Part shown: positions 8,010-17,161 of the stretch, piece by piece
Numbering within the stretch: the stretch's first letter is position 1
How the letters are laid out: every line of letters starts with the position of its first letter
Assembly: GCF_001661075.1 (NCBI RefSeq)
Contig: NZ_CP014870.1
Span: 1,550,001-1,614,000 of the forward strand
Origin: Pseudomonas silesiensis
Lineage (GTDB): Bacteria > Pseudomonadota > Gammaproteobacteria > Pseudomonadales > Pseudomonadaceae
DNA: 64,000 nucleotides
Reading direction: 5' to 3'
Program-made: the position numbers and the translations under genes
The notes under the pieces: generated by a model
Told to the model about the DNA's origin: nothing
Seen by the model: the letters and a program-made list of their open reading frames with translations, nothing else
Database searches by the model: none

Positions 8010-11000
8010 TTAAGCCTCTTTCATTTTGCTGTCGTCGTTTTGTCGAAGTTGCTGTTGCAGCGCCTGCTCCAATTCGAGCAGGGCACTCCCTACGGCATTG
8101 CTGCATTCAATGACGTTGGCGCGATGGAACACTTCATGGCAGGCGCTCTCCAGCGCCTCGCAGCTGTCGATCAAGCGGGAGGCCTGGACAATGCGGGCTG
8201 CGCCCTTGATTTTGTGGGCAATATCGAGGAATGACTGCCGGTCCCCGGAGGGGGTCAATGCCAGCAGCGCTTGTCGGTCCGACCGGTTGCTGTTGAACAG
8301 CTCGGTCAACAGTCGCCGCTCCAGAACCGGGTTGCCCCCTGTCAACTGGTGCAGCCCTTTCACGCTGAAGGCCGGATCGCGGACGGTGGGCTCGATGCGT
8401 TCAACCCATTGGCTCAAGGCCGACAGCGTCAGGGGCTTGAACAGGCAGTCGTCCATGCCGGCTTGTTTGCAGCGCTGTATTTCTTCCGGCTGTGCGTTGG
8501 CAGTGAACCCCAGAATGGTGCAGGGAGGGCGTGACGTTTTTTGTTCCTGTCGGCGAATGGCGCCGGCCAATTCGTAGCCATTCATGATCGGCATGTTGCA
8601 ATCGACAATGACCAGATCGAACGTCTGCGCTTGCCACGTTTCGAAACCTGCCTCGCCATCCGCCGCGACACTGAATCGATGCCCCAGAAACTCAAGCTGC
8701 TGGCACATGAGCAAGCGATTGGCCGGGTGATCGTCCACCACCAGGACGTTCAGGGGCGACCTTGTGGCATGGATGGGCGCTTCAACAACCTCAGGGAGCT
8801 GCTCGCATGGCAGCGTTGCCAGGCAAAGCGAAACCTGGACCTGAGTGCCGACACCCGGCTGGCTGCTCAATTGCAGGCTGCCGCCCATCATCTCGCACAG
8901 ACTGCGACTGATCACCAGGCCCAGTCCTGCGCCACCTCTGCTTGACTGTTCACAATGATCGGCTTGGGCGAAAGGTTCGAATAACCGTTGCCGATCCTGT
9001 TCGCTGATGCCGATGCCACTGTCCTGAACGTGCAACAACATCCGGATGTGCCCGGGCTCGTCGGAGGGTTGCAGCTCCACGCTGATCCTGACCTGACCAA
9101 GCTCTGTGAACTTGATGGCGTTGCTGATCAGGTTGGACAACACCTGCTTGAAGCGCAACGGGTCCAAAACGACATCGACCCGCGGATTGGCAGGGTGAAA
9201 TTCCAACAGCAGTTCAAGATTTTTCTGACGTGCCAGTCCTTCGAAAATCCGAATCACCGAGGTCACGATCTCACGTGGGTTGACGCGTTCCGGGCTCAGG
9301 CTCAGGCGGCCGGACTCGATCCGCGCGATGTCGAGAATGTCTCCGATCAGCTCGAGCAAGTCTTTTGCCGAGTTGTACGCCACATCGATGGCCGGACGGT
9401 CCGGGTGCCGGTGATCGATACGCTTGAGCGTCAGTTCGAGCATACCGATGACCGCGTTCATCGGCGTGCGGATCTCATGGCTCATGGTCGCCAGGAACGT
9501 GCTCTTGGCCCGGTTGGCTTCATCGGCCCGTTCTTTCGCGAAGCGCAGCTCATCGAGCAATTGCCGCCGCTCGCTGATGTCGATCCAGCCGCCAATGATG
9601 CCCCGCACTTCACCGCTCGAATCGCGGTAGGGGATAATCCAGTGGTAGATCGTCAGTCTGCGGCCTCCGATGTGCAGCGGCCGGTCGAGAATCAGCGGCA
9701 TGCCTTCGGCCACGACGCGCTGGTAGTCGGCCTGGTATTCCCGTGCTTCGAAAGCGTTGCTCATGTTGCCCTGCATGACGCTTTTGCCGATGACCTGTTC
9801 ACGTTTCGCGCAGAAGGCTTGCAGGTAGCTGTCGTTGCAGCTTTGCAGCAGCCCTTGGCGATCGCGCACATAGATGGGATGCGGTGTGCCGTTGACCAGC
9901 GATCGCATGAATTCGAATTGATCGTTCAACGCACGCTCGGCCGCCTTGCGCTGTTTGATCTGGCGACGCATATAAGCGTTCCAGGCAACGGAAATCAGCA
10001 GGAGCACGCCGGCGCCGATGACGATCTGGAAAAACAGTCGGTGATAATTGCGCCAGGGATTTTGCGAGGTCGCCGAATAACCACGCCAGCGACTGTTGAT
10101 GATGCCCAGTTCTTCCGGCGTGATGCTCAGCAGCGCCTTGTCGAGGATGGCGTTCAGCTCGCGGGCGTCCCGGCCGGTCGCCAGGGAAAATGCAGCCTGC
10201 CGGGTTCCCAGGGTGCTGCTGATTCGCAGGGTGTGTTCGAAAACCCGCGATGACAGGAAGTAGTTGGCAACCACCAACGAGCTCACCGCACCCTGTACCT
10301 TGCCTTCGGCCAGCAGTTCCGCGGCGCTGAAGGTGTCCGGGGTTTCAATCAACTTGATCTGCGGGAACTCGCGGCGCAAGTCATCCACCATAGGATTGCC
10401 TTGAGCGATCGCCAGGCGTTTGTTCTGCAATTGAGCAAGGCTGGTCGGGCTATTGGCGGATTTGCGGGTCAGCAGGACGTAGGAGTTTTGCAGGTATGGG
10501 CGGGTGAAGCTCAGGCTCGCTTCACGTTGGGCGCTGGGAAGCAGGGCGGCGATCAGGTCGGCTTGTCGGGTGTTGACCTGCTCGATCATCTCGCCATCGC
10601 TGCGGCTGCGCTGGATGTCGAAGCGCAAACCGGTACGCAGCCTGATCAGTTCCAGCAAGTCTGCGGTAATGCCTCGAAAGTTGCCGTCATTGTCGAAAAA
10701 CGTCAGCGGCGCAAACGCCTCATTGACCACCACCCGCACCACCGGATGTTGCGCCAGCCAGCGTTCTTCGATGTCACTGAGCTGCAGTTTTTGATCGGTG
10801 AGCAGAATGTCGCTGCCCGCGCTCCAGCGCTTGGCAATGCTTTCTCGCTCGCCGGTGGAAACAGCCTTGAGCATCGCATTGATAATCCCGAGCAGTTCGG
10901 GGTTGTTCCTGTTCACGGCAAAGCTGAAACCTTGCGCTTCGTGTTTGCCGAAATTGGCCATGCGGATGTTGTTCAGGTAGCCCTTGTTGATCATGTAGTG

Positions 11001-11657
11001 GGTTGAAATCGTATCGCCGAGGAAGACGTCGGCCTGGTCGAAAGCCACGGCATTGATCGCATTCTGATAGGACGGATAGGACGTGATGATCGCCTGGGGA
11101 TAAACGGCCTTGACTTCCTCCAGCGGCAAATAGTGATACACCATGCTCAGCCGCAAACCGGCGAGACCATCGCTCAGGGACCTGCTTTCGTCTTCCCGGG
11201 TCACCAGCACCGGTTGATCGACGGCGTAGGGTTCGGACAGTACGATATCCAGGGCATTGTGAGCTTCGAACCCGTTGGCGGAACCGAGCAGGTCCACCTC
11301 GCCGTTTTCAAGTGCCAGGATCGCCGCCCCCCGGGATTCGAACCGCTGGACCTTGATCGCCAAGCCGGTGGACTCGCCCAGGATACCGGCATAGTCGGCG
11401 GTGTAACCTTCATACTCGTGACCGCTGACGGTCAGATCGAAGGGTGGATAATCCGGGGCGGACGTGCCGAGAATCAGTTCACGCTTGTTCTTGATCCATT
11501 GTCGCTGGGATTGATCCAGTTGCACTTCCAGGTGTGCGGCCGACGAACGACTGAGCAGGGTGAGACTTTCACTGGAGGTGTGTGCGGCGGGCACCGAGGT
11601 GCTCAGGCTTAAACCAGCGGCCATGAGTATCAGATAGTCCTTTATGCGGCTGGGCAT
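8010..11657 (-). CDS. rocS2: BvgS/EvgS-like unorthodox sensor kinase RocS2
   Basis: The 1,215-residue protein is a complete unorthodox phosphorelay kinase. Order: signal peptide (about 1-25), two periplasmic solute-binding (SBP_bac_3) modules (about 60-280 and 305-525), TM at about 543-562, PAS (about 580-695), HisKA with SHEIRTPMNAVIGM (His727), HATPase (DSGIGI, GGAGLGLVI), receiver (VLVVDDHPANR, VDCNMPIMNGYE) and a C-terminal Hpt domain with AHKIKGAARI. It should sense a small molecule and pass phosphate to the regulator encoded just upstream. A GTG at 11669 would add four residues; the ATG gives a better signal peptide. The neighbouring dgt gene matches PA3043-PA3045, where the kinase is RocS2, a system tied to fimbriae and biofilm. 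The name rests on synteny. Confidence 0.85.
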   Translation of the reverse strand: MPSRIKDYLILMAAGLSLSTSVPAAHTSSESLTLLSRSSAAHLEVQLDQSQRQWIKNKRELILGTSAPDYPPFDLTVSGHEYEGYTADYAGILGESTGLAIKVQRFESRGAAILALENGEVDLLGSANGFEAHNALDIVLSEPYAVDQPVLVTREDESRSLSDGLAGLRLSMVYHYLPLEEVKAVYPQAIITSYPSYQNAINAVAFDQADVFLGDTISTHYMINKGYLNNIRMANFGKHEAQGFSFAVNRNNPELLGIINAMLKAVSTGERESIAKRWSAGSDILLTDQKLQLSDIEERWLAQHPVVRVVVNEAFAPLTFFDNDGNFRGITADLLELIRLRTGLRFDIQRSRSDGEMIEQVNTRQADLIAALLPSAQREASLSFTRPYLQNSYVLLTRKSANSPTSLAQLQNKRLAIAQGNPMVDDLRREFPQIKLIETPDTFSAAELLAEGKVQGAVSSLVVANYFLSSRVFEHTLRISSTLGTRQAAFSLATGRDARELNAILDKALLSITPEELGIINSRWRGYSATSQNPWRNYHRLFFQIVIGAGVLLLISVAWNAYMRRQIKQRKAAERALNDQFEFMRSLVNGTPHPIYVRDRQGLLQSCNDSYLQAFCAKREQVIGKSVMQGNMSNAFEAREYQADYQRVVAEGMPLILDRPLHIGGRRLTIYHWIIPYRDSSGEVRGIIGGWIDISERRQLLDELRFAKERADEANRAKSTFLATMSHEIRTPMNAVIGMLELTLKRIDHRHPDRPAIDVAYNSAKDLLELIGDILDIARIESGRLSLSPERVNPREIVTSVIRIFEGLARQKNLELLLEFHPANPRVDVVLDPLRFKQVLSNLISNAIKFTELGQVRISVELQPSDEPGHIRMLLHVQDSGIGISEQDRQRLFEPFAQADHCEQSSRGGAGLGLVISRSLCEMMGGSLQLSSQPGVGTQVQVSLCLATLPCEQLPEVVEAPIHATRSPLNVLVVDDHPANRLLMCQQLEFLGHRFSVAADGEAGFETWQAQTFDLVIVDCNMPIMNGYELAGAIRRQEQKTSRPPCTILGFTANAQPEEIQRCKQAGMDDCLFKPLTLSALSQWVERIEPTVRDPAFSVKGLHQLTGGNPVLERRLLTELFNSNRSDRQALLALTPSGDRQSFLDIAHKIKGAARIVQASRLIDSCEALESACHEVFHRANVIECSNAVGSALLELEQALQQQLRQNDDSKMKEA

Positions 11658-11665
11658 CCTGCTTC

Positions 11666-12292
11666 TCACACTAATGCGTTACGTTTTGCCATCTCGATGA
11701 GCTCAACCAGAGATTTGGCCTTGAGTTTTTGCATGAGTCGTTTTTTATAAGTGCTGACCGTCTTGTTGCTCAAAAACATGCCTTTGGCAATGTCCTTGTT
11801 GGTGCGGCCCTGGGCAAAAAGTTGCATGACCATCAGTTCGCGATCGTTGACGGCCTTGAACAACTCCAGTTCGGCAAAGTGCACATCATCGCCACGAACA
11901 GGATTCAGGGCCTGGCTCGGATAATAGTTGTAACCTGATAATACCGCTTTGATGGCGCTGACCAGTTCACTCAACTCTTCCTGTTTGCATACATAGCCGG
12001 CTGCGCCGGACTGCATGCAGCGAATACCGAAAAGTTTCGGGCATTGGGCGGTGAGTACCAGTGTCTTTATCGGCGTACACATTTGGTTGAAACGAGCGAG
12101 AACTTCCAGTCCGTCCAGTTTGGGAATACTGATATCGAGAATGACCAGGTCAGGCATGCATTCGCGAACCATCTGCATGGCATCGACCCCGTTATCTGTT
12201 TCGCCGACGACATTGTAACCTTCATGTTCGAGCAGCATTCGGACGGCAAGACGGATGACGGGGTGATCGTCGACGATAAAAACGGAGTTCAT
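11666..12292 (-). CDS. rocA2: LuxR-type response regulator RocA2 (EvgA/BvgA-like)
   Basis: This is a 208-residue two-domain response regulator. The receiver (1-120) has VDDHPVIR, phospho-Asp in LVILDISIPKLDG and the conserved Lys in YVCKQEEL. The C-terminal LuxR helix-turn-helix (about 145-205) reads LFAQGRTNKDIAKGMFLSN then KTVSTYKKRLMQKL. It lies eight bases upstream of the RocS2 start in the same operon, the usual pairing of a BvgS-type kinase with a BvgA-type regulator. An upstream in-frame start at 12328 would add an atypical 12-residue leader, so I start at MNSVFIVDD. A palindrome at 12383-12396 may be its own operator. Confidence 0.88.
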   Translation of the reverse strand: MNSVFIVDDHPVIRLAVRMLLEHEGYNVVGETDNGVDAMQMVRECMPDLVILDISIPKLDGLEVLARFNQMCTPIKTLVLTAQCPKLFGIRCMQSGAAGYVCKQEELSELVSAIKAVLSGYNYYPSQALNPVRGDDVHFAELELFKAVNDRELMVMQLFAQGRTNKDIAKGMFLSNKTVSTYKKRLMQKLKAKSLVELIEMAKRNALV

Positions 12293-12382
12293 AATCAAAT
12301 CCCATACGAGCGCGAATAAAGCGCGCACCTTAGCTCAGATAGTTGAGGCGACGCATGAGCTGACGGACCTGCTGCAGCAATA

Positions 12383-12396
12383 TAGGAAGATTCCTA
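12383..12396. promoter_or_regulatory. Perfect palindrome upstream of rocA2
   Basis: TAGGAA-GA-TTCCTA is a perfect 14-base inverted repeat about 90 bases upstream of the rocA2 start, in an AT-rich gap. The plus-strand half reads TTCCTACA, similar to half-sites of EvgA/RcsB-class LuxR regulators as I remember them. It is a candidate autoregulatory site for RocA2. No other gene start is closer. Confidence 0.4.
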
Positions 12397-12546
12397 CAAG
12401 TGAAAAAGATTAGGACTACGTATCAACTGGATTTTTTGTGAAGATGGTGTCAGCGGCATGCGTTTAGACGAGGTGTTTGAACTGCTGTTTTTGAAGTTTC
12501 AAATTGTGTTCCAGTAGGGTTTTTAGTATCTGGGTTTCAACGTTGT

Positions 12547-12939
12547 TTATAGTGAGGTCAAGGTCAACAGATTTAAAAATTCTGATTGTTTCAATGGCTT
12601 GGCCAGACAACCCAATAAGGGCAATCGATGTTCGTTGGCCAAATGTTTTAATTCGTCCAGTTCAACGGGTGTCAGGCTGCTTAGAAGTATGGCTTGCCTG
12701 ATCATCCCCCGGTGGCTGGCGTACTCGATCAGCTCGAGGCCGGGAAGATCGGGCAAGCATTGATCGCACAACAGGATATCGAAGGGTCGCGCCGCCCTGA
12801 ACATATGTTGTATCGCGCCTTCGGCACTGGCGGCGGGGGTCAATTGAGTGAAGCCGTAACTCTCGAGCAGGCACTGGGTCGCCCTGAGCTGAAAAGGGTG
12901 ATCTTCTACCAGCAGGATGCGCAGATTGTCTTCGAACAT
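12547..12939 (-). CDS. Stand-alone receiver-domain protein (RocR-like, no output domain)
   Basis: The 130-residue protein is a single CheY-like receiver: LRILLVEDHPFQLR carries the acidic pair, LLCDQCLPDLPG the phospho-Asp, and GCLAKPLKQSEF the conserved Lys. Nothing follows that could bind DNA or act as an enzyme. Sequence style (VEDHPFQ, SSLTPVELDELKHLANE, AKPL) resembles the receiver half of P. aeruginosa RocR, which there is fused to an EAL phosphodiesterase. It lies upstream of rocA2 on the same strand after a 254-base gap, so it may be a third component or phosphate sink of the Roc2 relay. A GTG at 12951 is an alternative start. Confidence 0.78.
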   Translation of the reverse strand: MFEDNLRILLVEDHPFQLRATQCLLESYGFTQLTPAASAEGAIQHMFRAARPFDILLCDQCLPDLPGLELIEYASHRGMIRQAILLSSLTPVELDELKHLANEHRLPLLGCLAKPLKQSEFLNLLTLTSL

Positions 12940-13118
12940 GGAATTACTCACGCTTCATCTGTCGAGCACAGTGGAGTGTGATTATTGAGTGAGAATCCCG
13001 GATAGACGATCAGAACACTTACCACGAGCTGTAGGGGGATTCAGCGAGCGTTGAATGTACTTGGATTTTCAAGCGCTGATCGGCCATTTCGGGCGTCGAA
13101 ATGGCCGATCGGCTCGCG

Positions 13119-14447
13119 TCAATGGTTGGAGCGACCGGTCATTTCCAGTGCCATGTCGCTGGCATAGCTGTCGGTCATGCCCGCGATGAAATCGATCATG
13201 CGCAGAAACGAGGTGTGCAAGGGACCGCAAGGATCGGGCGCATTGTTACCCAACAGATCGAGGATGCGCCGGCTCTTGAAGGAAGGCGTGCGTCCGTTGT
13301 GCTGTTCCAGCGCCGCGCCGCAGAAGGCGTTGAGCAGGATTTCCAGCGTGGTGTAGGCGCCGATTTCGTGCAGGGTCTTGCGCTTGTCCTGGAAGATCTT
13401 TTTGCGCGCCATGTCCTTCGCATTCAACACGCATCGCTTGGCGGGGCCATGCATGTGCTCCACCAGATCGCCGGGCAGCAGGCCCGCCAGCAACGCGTCC
13501 TGTTGCTCGACAAAGGCGCGGGCCGCGGCATTGGTCAGGTGTTCGATGGCTTTGCCCCGCAGGATCGCCAGTTTGCGCCGGCGCGAATCCTGCGGACCGA
13601 GCTGGCGATAGGTTTCAGGCAAATCGTCACCCACCAGGTCCAGCAGCAGCGATTCGACTTCGGCATACTCCAGCAACTCCATCTCCAGGCCGTCTTCCAG
13701 GTCAATGAGCGCGTAGCAGATGTCGTCGGCAGCCTCCATCAGGTACACCAGTGGATGACGCGCCCAGCGCTGTTCCTCGAGTTGCGGCAGGCCGAGTTTT
13801 TGGGCGATCTGCTCCAGCAGCGGCAATTCACTCTGGTAGCAGCCGAACTTGTGCTTCTTGTAGCCCAGTGAGTCCGCGTGTTTTGCCGTCCATGGATACT
13901 TCAGATACGTCCCCAGGGTGGCGTAGGTCAGCCGGGTGCCGCCGTCGAACTGGTGATATTCCAGCTGCGTGAGTACCCGGAAGCCTTGGGCGTTGCCTTC
14001 GAAATTGAGGAAATCATCGCGTTCGACTTCGCTCATGGCATCCAGCCAGCCACGGCCGGCTGCTTGCTGGAACCAGTGCCTGATGGCGTCTTCGCCGGAG
14101 TGGCCGAAGGGCGGGTTGCCGATGTCATGGGCCAGGCAGGCCGATTGCACGACCATCCCCAGGTCACTGGGGTCGCACCAGTCGGGCAGGGCACTGCGGA
14201 TGGTTTCACCGACGCGCATGCCCAGCGAGCGGCCGACGCAACTGACTTCCAGCGAATGGGTCAGGCGCGTATGGATGTGATCGTTACTGGTGACGGGATG
14301 AACCTGTGTCTTGCGCCCGAGGCGGCGAAACGCTCCCGAAAAAATGATGCGGTCATGGTCTTTGTGAAAAGGGCTGCGGCCGAGTTCTTCCGGGCTGTGC
14401 AGAGGCTTTCCGAGGCGTTCGCGAGTAAGCAAAGTTTGCCAATCCAA
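13119..14447 (-). CDS. dgt: dGTP triphosphohydrolase-like HD protein
   Basis: This 442-residue protein is of the dGTPase family, which hydrolyses dNTPs to nucleoside and triphosphate. The HD-domain metal ligands are visible: [15 protein letters not shown] (His), [17 protein letters not shown] (His-Asp) and [18 protein letters not shown] (Asp). The N-terminal [20 protein letters not shown] is the family signature. Length suits the larger dGTPase type rather than the short type. The start appears to be TTG with GAGAG upstream; no better ATG fits the conserved N-terminus. It is on the same strand as the roc genes but separated by 179 bases, and synteny matches PA3043. Confidence 0.9.
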   Translation of the reverse strand: MDWQTLLTRERLGKPLHSPEELGRSPFHKDHDRIIFSGAFRRLGRKTQVHPVTSNDHIHTRLTHSLEVSCVGRSLGMRVGETIRSALPDWCDPSDLGMVVQSACLAHDIGNPPFGHSGEDAIRHWFQQAAGRGWLDAMSEVERDDFLNFEGNAQGFRVLTQLEYHQFDGGTRLTYATLGTYLKYPWTAKHADSLGYKKHKFGCYQSELPLLEQIAQKLGLPQLEEQRWARHPLVYLMEAADDICYALIDLEDGLEMELLEYAEVESLLLDLVGDDLPETYRQLGPQDSRRRKLAILRGKAIEHLTNAAARAFVEQQDALLAGLLPGDLVEHMHGPAKRCVLNAKDMARKKIFQDKRKTLHEIGAYTTLEILLNAFCGAALEQHNGRTPSFKSRRILDLLGNNAPDPCGPLHTSFLRMIDFIAGMTDSYASDMALEMTGRSNH

Positions 14448-14532
14448 GGCTCGTTCTCTCCGTCAGGTGACTGAATCCCTAAGCTTCCGGGTTCGCGCCA
14501 TGGCCTGCAAGGGAAAAACACCCACAGGCTCG

Positions 14533-14568
14533 CCGGGATGAACCCCCCGCTAAAGAGGGTCATCCCGG
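14533..14568 (-). terminator. Hairpin downstream of the yqjD-yqjE operon
   Basis: CCGGGATGA at 14533-14541 pairs with TCATCCCGG at 14560-14568, with extra GC pairing inside. It lies 35 bases past the stop of the last gene of the minus-strand operon 14603-15647. No strong T run follows, so it may terminate weakly or only protect the 3' end. Confidence 0.5.
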
Positions 14569-14602
14569 TGCCGTGGCAAGCATGCAGCCAGCCAGCCATG
14601 GC

Positions 14603-14944
14603 CTAAGGGTTGCGCGAGGAACCTTGCATGACCAGCTTGATCAGCGGACCCAGTGTGGTCCCCAATCGAACCAGGCGGGTCAGGCTGCTGGTGCCGCCAC
14701 TCCTGGCGCCCTTGCCGGTCAGAAAGCCCAGCAACGTCACGGCCGCCATGCCCCAGAGCGGGGCGTGTTTGATGCCGAAACCACCCTGCAGATTTTGCGT
14801 CATCCCGCGCACACGCTGCAGGGGTTGCAGCAGTTGCGCGGATTCGTGGCGGATTTCCTGGCGATGCATTTCCATGCGCAGGCGGATCAAGGCCTTGCGC
14901 ATTTCCGTACGCGAGTTGTTATGAGGCAATGCAGGCAGGCTCAT
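14603..14944 (-). CDS. Small membrane-associated protein, third gene of yqjDE operon
   Basis: This 113-residue protein of unknown function has a basic N-terminal half (RKALIRLRMEMHRQEIRHES) and a hydrophobic segment at about 68-78 (GMAAVTLLGFLTG). Position and size resemble YqjK-like proteins that follow yqjE in enterobacteria, and an equivalent gene (PA3042) sits beside dgt in P. aeruginosa. The ATG overlaps the stop of the preceding gene by four bases, so it belongs to this operon. I cannot assign a molecular role. Confidence 0.75.
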   Translation of the reverse strand: MSLPALPHNNSRTEMRKALIRLRMEMHRQEIRHESAQLLQPLQRVRGMTQNLQGGFGIKHAPLWGMAAVTLLGFLTGKGARSGGTSSLTRLVRLGTTLGPLIKLVMQGSSRNP

Positions 14945-15330
14945 GGCAGCAGGCGCTCCCGATCATTGGCCAATTCTTCCAGCGTGCCGTGAAAGGGCGA
15001 GGATTCATCGAAAATCGCCGCTCTCAAGCGCATCCCGCAGAAGATGGCCGCGAGGGTATAAAACACGCAAAGCCCGATGATGGCCGGCAGGCGATAGGTG
15101 TCCCAAAACAGGATCAACACCAGCGTCGACAAGCCCACCAGCAACAGCAAGGCAAACACCAGCGCCAGGCCGGCAAACAGCAACAGGCTGACGGTGCGGG
15201 CCTTTTGCTCCTGCAACTCAATGCCGAACAGTTCGACATGGCTGTGCAGCAGTCCAAGAAAAGCGGCACCGAGGCGTCGCGGTGAGGAGCTTGGGCCCGT
15301 CGCGGACGAGCCGGATTCGCCGATCGCCAT
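14941..15330 (-). CDS. yqjE: Phage-holin-family membrane protein YqjE
   Basis: This 129-residue protein resembles YqjE (Pfam holin superfamily III, also called DUF1469). The pattern is HSHVELFGIELQEQKARTVSLL followed by two close membrane segments (about 50-75 and 80-105). Such proteins sit in the inner membrane next to YqjD-type ribosome-anchoring proteins, and they are not known to lyse cells. I start at MAIGESGSS because the longer frame upstream overlaps yqjD and looks like non-coding read-through. It lies two bases after the yqjD stop and overlaps the following gene by four. Confidence 0.82.
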   Translation of the reverse strand: MAIGESGSSATGPSSSPRRLGAAFLGLLHSHVELFGIELQEQKARTVSLLLFAGLALVFALLLLVGLSTLVLILFWDTYRLPAIIGLCVFYTLAAIFCGMRLRAAIFDESSPFHGTLEELANDRERLLP

Positions 15331-15332
15331 AA

Positions 15333-15647
15333 TCAGCGCCGAGTGGCCAGCAGGCCAATCAGGAAGCCCACGCCCGCCGCTATCCCGACCGATTGCCATG
15401 GGTTGGCCTGAACATAGTCTTCAGTGGCGGTAACGGCGGCCTTGCCGCGCTCGCGCAGGGAGTCTTCGGTCAGTTTCAAGGTTTCCCGGGCACGCAGCAG
15501 GCTGTCATGGATTTGCGAGCGCAATTCATCGGCCTGATCCCCGGCCAGCGTCGCCGTGTGTTCCAGCAACCGCTCGGTGTCGCTGACCAGTGTTTGAAAG
15601 TCATTCATCAGAACTTCTTGAGCAGTCTTTGCCTTGATACTGGCCAT
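15333..15647 (-). CDS. yqjD: DUF883/ElaB-YqjD family C-tail-anchored protein
   Basis: This 104-residue protein has the YqjD/ElaB pattern: a long amphipathic, coiled-coil-rich N-terminal region (LVSDTERLLEHTATLAGDQADELR onward, split here) and a C-terminal glycine-rich membrane anchor (QSVGIAAGVGFLIGLLATRR). In E. coli such proteins bind ribosomes and anchor them to the inner membrane, mostly in stationary phase. It is the first gene of the three-gene operon, which makes the 302-base region upstream (shared with divergent amt) its promoter region. Confidence 0.85.
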   Translation of the reverse strand: MASIKAKTAQEVLMNDFQTLVSDTERLLEHTATLAGDQADELRSQIHDSLLRARETLKLTEDSLRERGKAAVTATEDYVQANPWQSVGIAAGVGFLIGLLATRR

Positions 15648-15819
15648 TGTGGATCTCCGTAGGTGGCGTCTGTTGCGTTCGAGTATGAGCCTTGGGTGAA
15701 GGTTCAGTACAAATGACTGGTACAACTTTTGCTACGTCGTGGTGCGTCCGCCTGCGCCGTCGCGCTGTTGTCGGGCATGATTTGAGCGAAACCTTATCTC
15801 AAATAAACAAAACTCGCGC

Positions 15820-15893
15820 AAAGGTTCCAACCTTGTGCGCCAAAGTGGCTCATCGGATCCCTGTAATGATCCGAAAAGGTTACAACTTGGTGC
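15820..15893 (+). repeat. Two imperfect direct repeats upstream of amt
   Basis: AAAGGTTCCAACCTTGTGC (15820-15838) and AAAGGTTACAACTTGGTGC (15875-15893) agree at 16 of 19 positions and start 55 bases apart. A third, weaker copy (GGTACAACTTTTGC) lies near 15719. They occupy the otherwise empty 302-base gap between yqjD and amt and may bind a regulator of amt. Confidence 0.45.
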
Positions 15894-15951
15894 ATGAATT
15901 CTCTTTGCGAACTGCTTTGGTGCTTTTTTAGCCTTCAGGTCTGCCAATCCC

Positions 15952-17160
15952 ATGGAAAATCTGCAAAGCGCTGTGGACACTCTGATCCATAGCTCCAACA
16001 CGTTGTTCATTCTCGGCGGCGCGGTCATGGTGCTGGCCATGCACGCCGGTTTTGCCTTCCTGGAAGTAGGCACGGTCCGGCAAAAGAATCAGGTCAACGC
16101 CCTGGCGAAAATCCTCAGCGACTTCGCGATTTCGACCCTGGCCTATTTCTTTATAGGCTATTGGATTGCCTATGGGGTCAGCTTCATGCAACCGGCCGCG
16201 GTGATCAACGCCGATCACGGCTACGGGTTGGTGAAGTTTTTCTTTCTGCTGACGTTCGCCGCGGCGATCCCGGCGATCATTTCCGGCGGGATCGCCGAGC
16301 GAGCCCGGTTTGTCCCGCAGTTGTGCGCGACGGCCTTGATCGTGGCGTTCATCTATCCGTTTTTCGAAGGCATGATCTGGAACGGCAACTTTGGCGTGCA
16401 AGCCTGGTTGCTGGAACGCTTTGGCGCCAGCTTCCATGATTTCGCAGGCTCGGTGGTGGTCCACGCCATGGGTGGCTGGCTGGCACTGGCGGCGGTGTTG
16501 TTGCTCGGGCCACGGGATGGGCGGTATCGCGACGGAAAACTGGTCGCGTTCGCACCCTCGAGCATTCCTTTCCTGGCATTGGGTTCGTGGATCCTGATCG
16601 TCGGCTGGTTCGGTTTCAACGTGATGAGTGCGCAAACCCTGCAAGGTCTCAGTGGACTGGTGGCGGTGAATTCGCTGATGGCCATGGTCGGTGGCACCGT
16701 GGCCGCGCTGATCGTCGGGCGTAATGACCCGGGCTTTCTGCATAACGGCCCGTTGGCAGGGTTGGTGGCAATCTGCGCCGGCTCCGATCTGATGCATCCG
16801 GTGGGGGCGCTGGTGACCGGTGTCGTTGCCGGTGCGCTGTTTGTCGGGTGCTTTACCGCCGCCCAAGTCAAATGGAAGATCGACGATGTCCTGGGGGTGT
16901 GGCCGTTGCATGGCCTGTGCGGCGTCTGGGGTGGAATCGCCTGCGGCATTTTCGGCCAGGTCACATTGGGTGGTCTGGGCGGGGTCAGCCTGATCAGCCA
17001 ATTGATCGGTACTGCGCTGGGGGTGGTGGTGGCGCTGGTCGGTGGCTTTGCCGTGTATGGCGTGATCAAGGCGTTCCATGGCCTGCGTCTGAGTCAGGAA
17101 GAAGAGTATTACGGCGCGGACTTGTCGGTGCACAAGATCGGCGCGGTCAGCCAGGACTGA
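15952..17160 (+). CDS. amt: Ammonium transporter (Amt family)
   Basis: The 402-residue inner-membrane protein belongs to the Amt/Mep/Rh family, which conducts ammonium inward. About eleven membrane segments are evident. Conserved pore residues are present: Asp in FHDFAGSVVVHAMGG, the first pore His in the same motif, and the second in GVWPLHGLCGVWGG. AFLEVGTVRQKNQVNALAK and ISGGIAERARF are family signatures. There is no signal peptide of the AmtB type and no glnK next to it, so this is probably a secondary Amt. It is divergent from yqjD and converges on the antiporter gene with one base between. Confidence 0.93.
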   Translation: MENLQSAVDTLIHSSNTLFILGGAVMVLAMHAGFAFLEVGTVRQKNQVNALAKILSDFAISTLAYFFIGYWIAYGVSFMQPAAVINADHGYGLVKFFFLLTFAAAIPAIISGGIAERARFVPQLCATALIVAFIYPFFEGMIWNGNFGVQAWLLERFGASFHDFAGSVVVHAMGGWLALAAVLLLGPRDGRYRDGKLVAFAPSSIPFLALGSWILIVGWFGFNVMSAQTLQGLSGLVAVNSLMAMVGGTVAALIVGRNDPGFLHNGPLAGLVAICAGSDLMHPVGALVTGVVAGALFVGCFTAAQVKWKIDDVLGVWPLHGLCGVWGGIACGIFGQVTLGGLGGVSLISQLIGTALGVVVALVGGFAVYGVIKAFHGLRLSQEEEYYGADLSVHKIGAVSQD

Positions 17161-17161
17161 G

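Noticed and set aside
8988..10253. Plus-strand open frame of 421 codons opposite rocS2
   Set aside because: Shadow of the kinase gene. The composition is typical of antisense frames and there are no recognisable motifs.
15919..15932. Possible sigma-54 promoter (GG-N10-GC) before amt
   Set aside because: It would leave a leader of about eight bases before the amt ATG, with no room for a ribosome site, and the flanking bases fit poorly.
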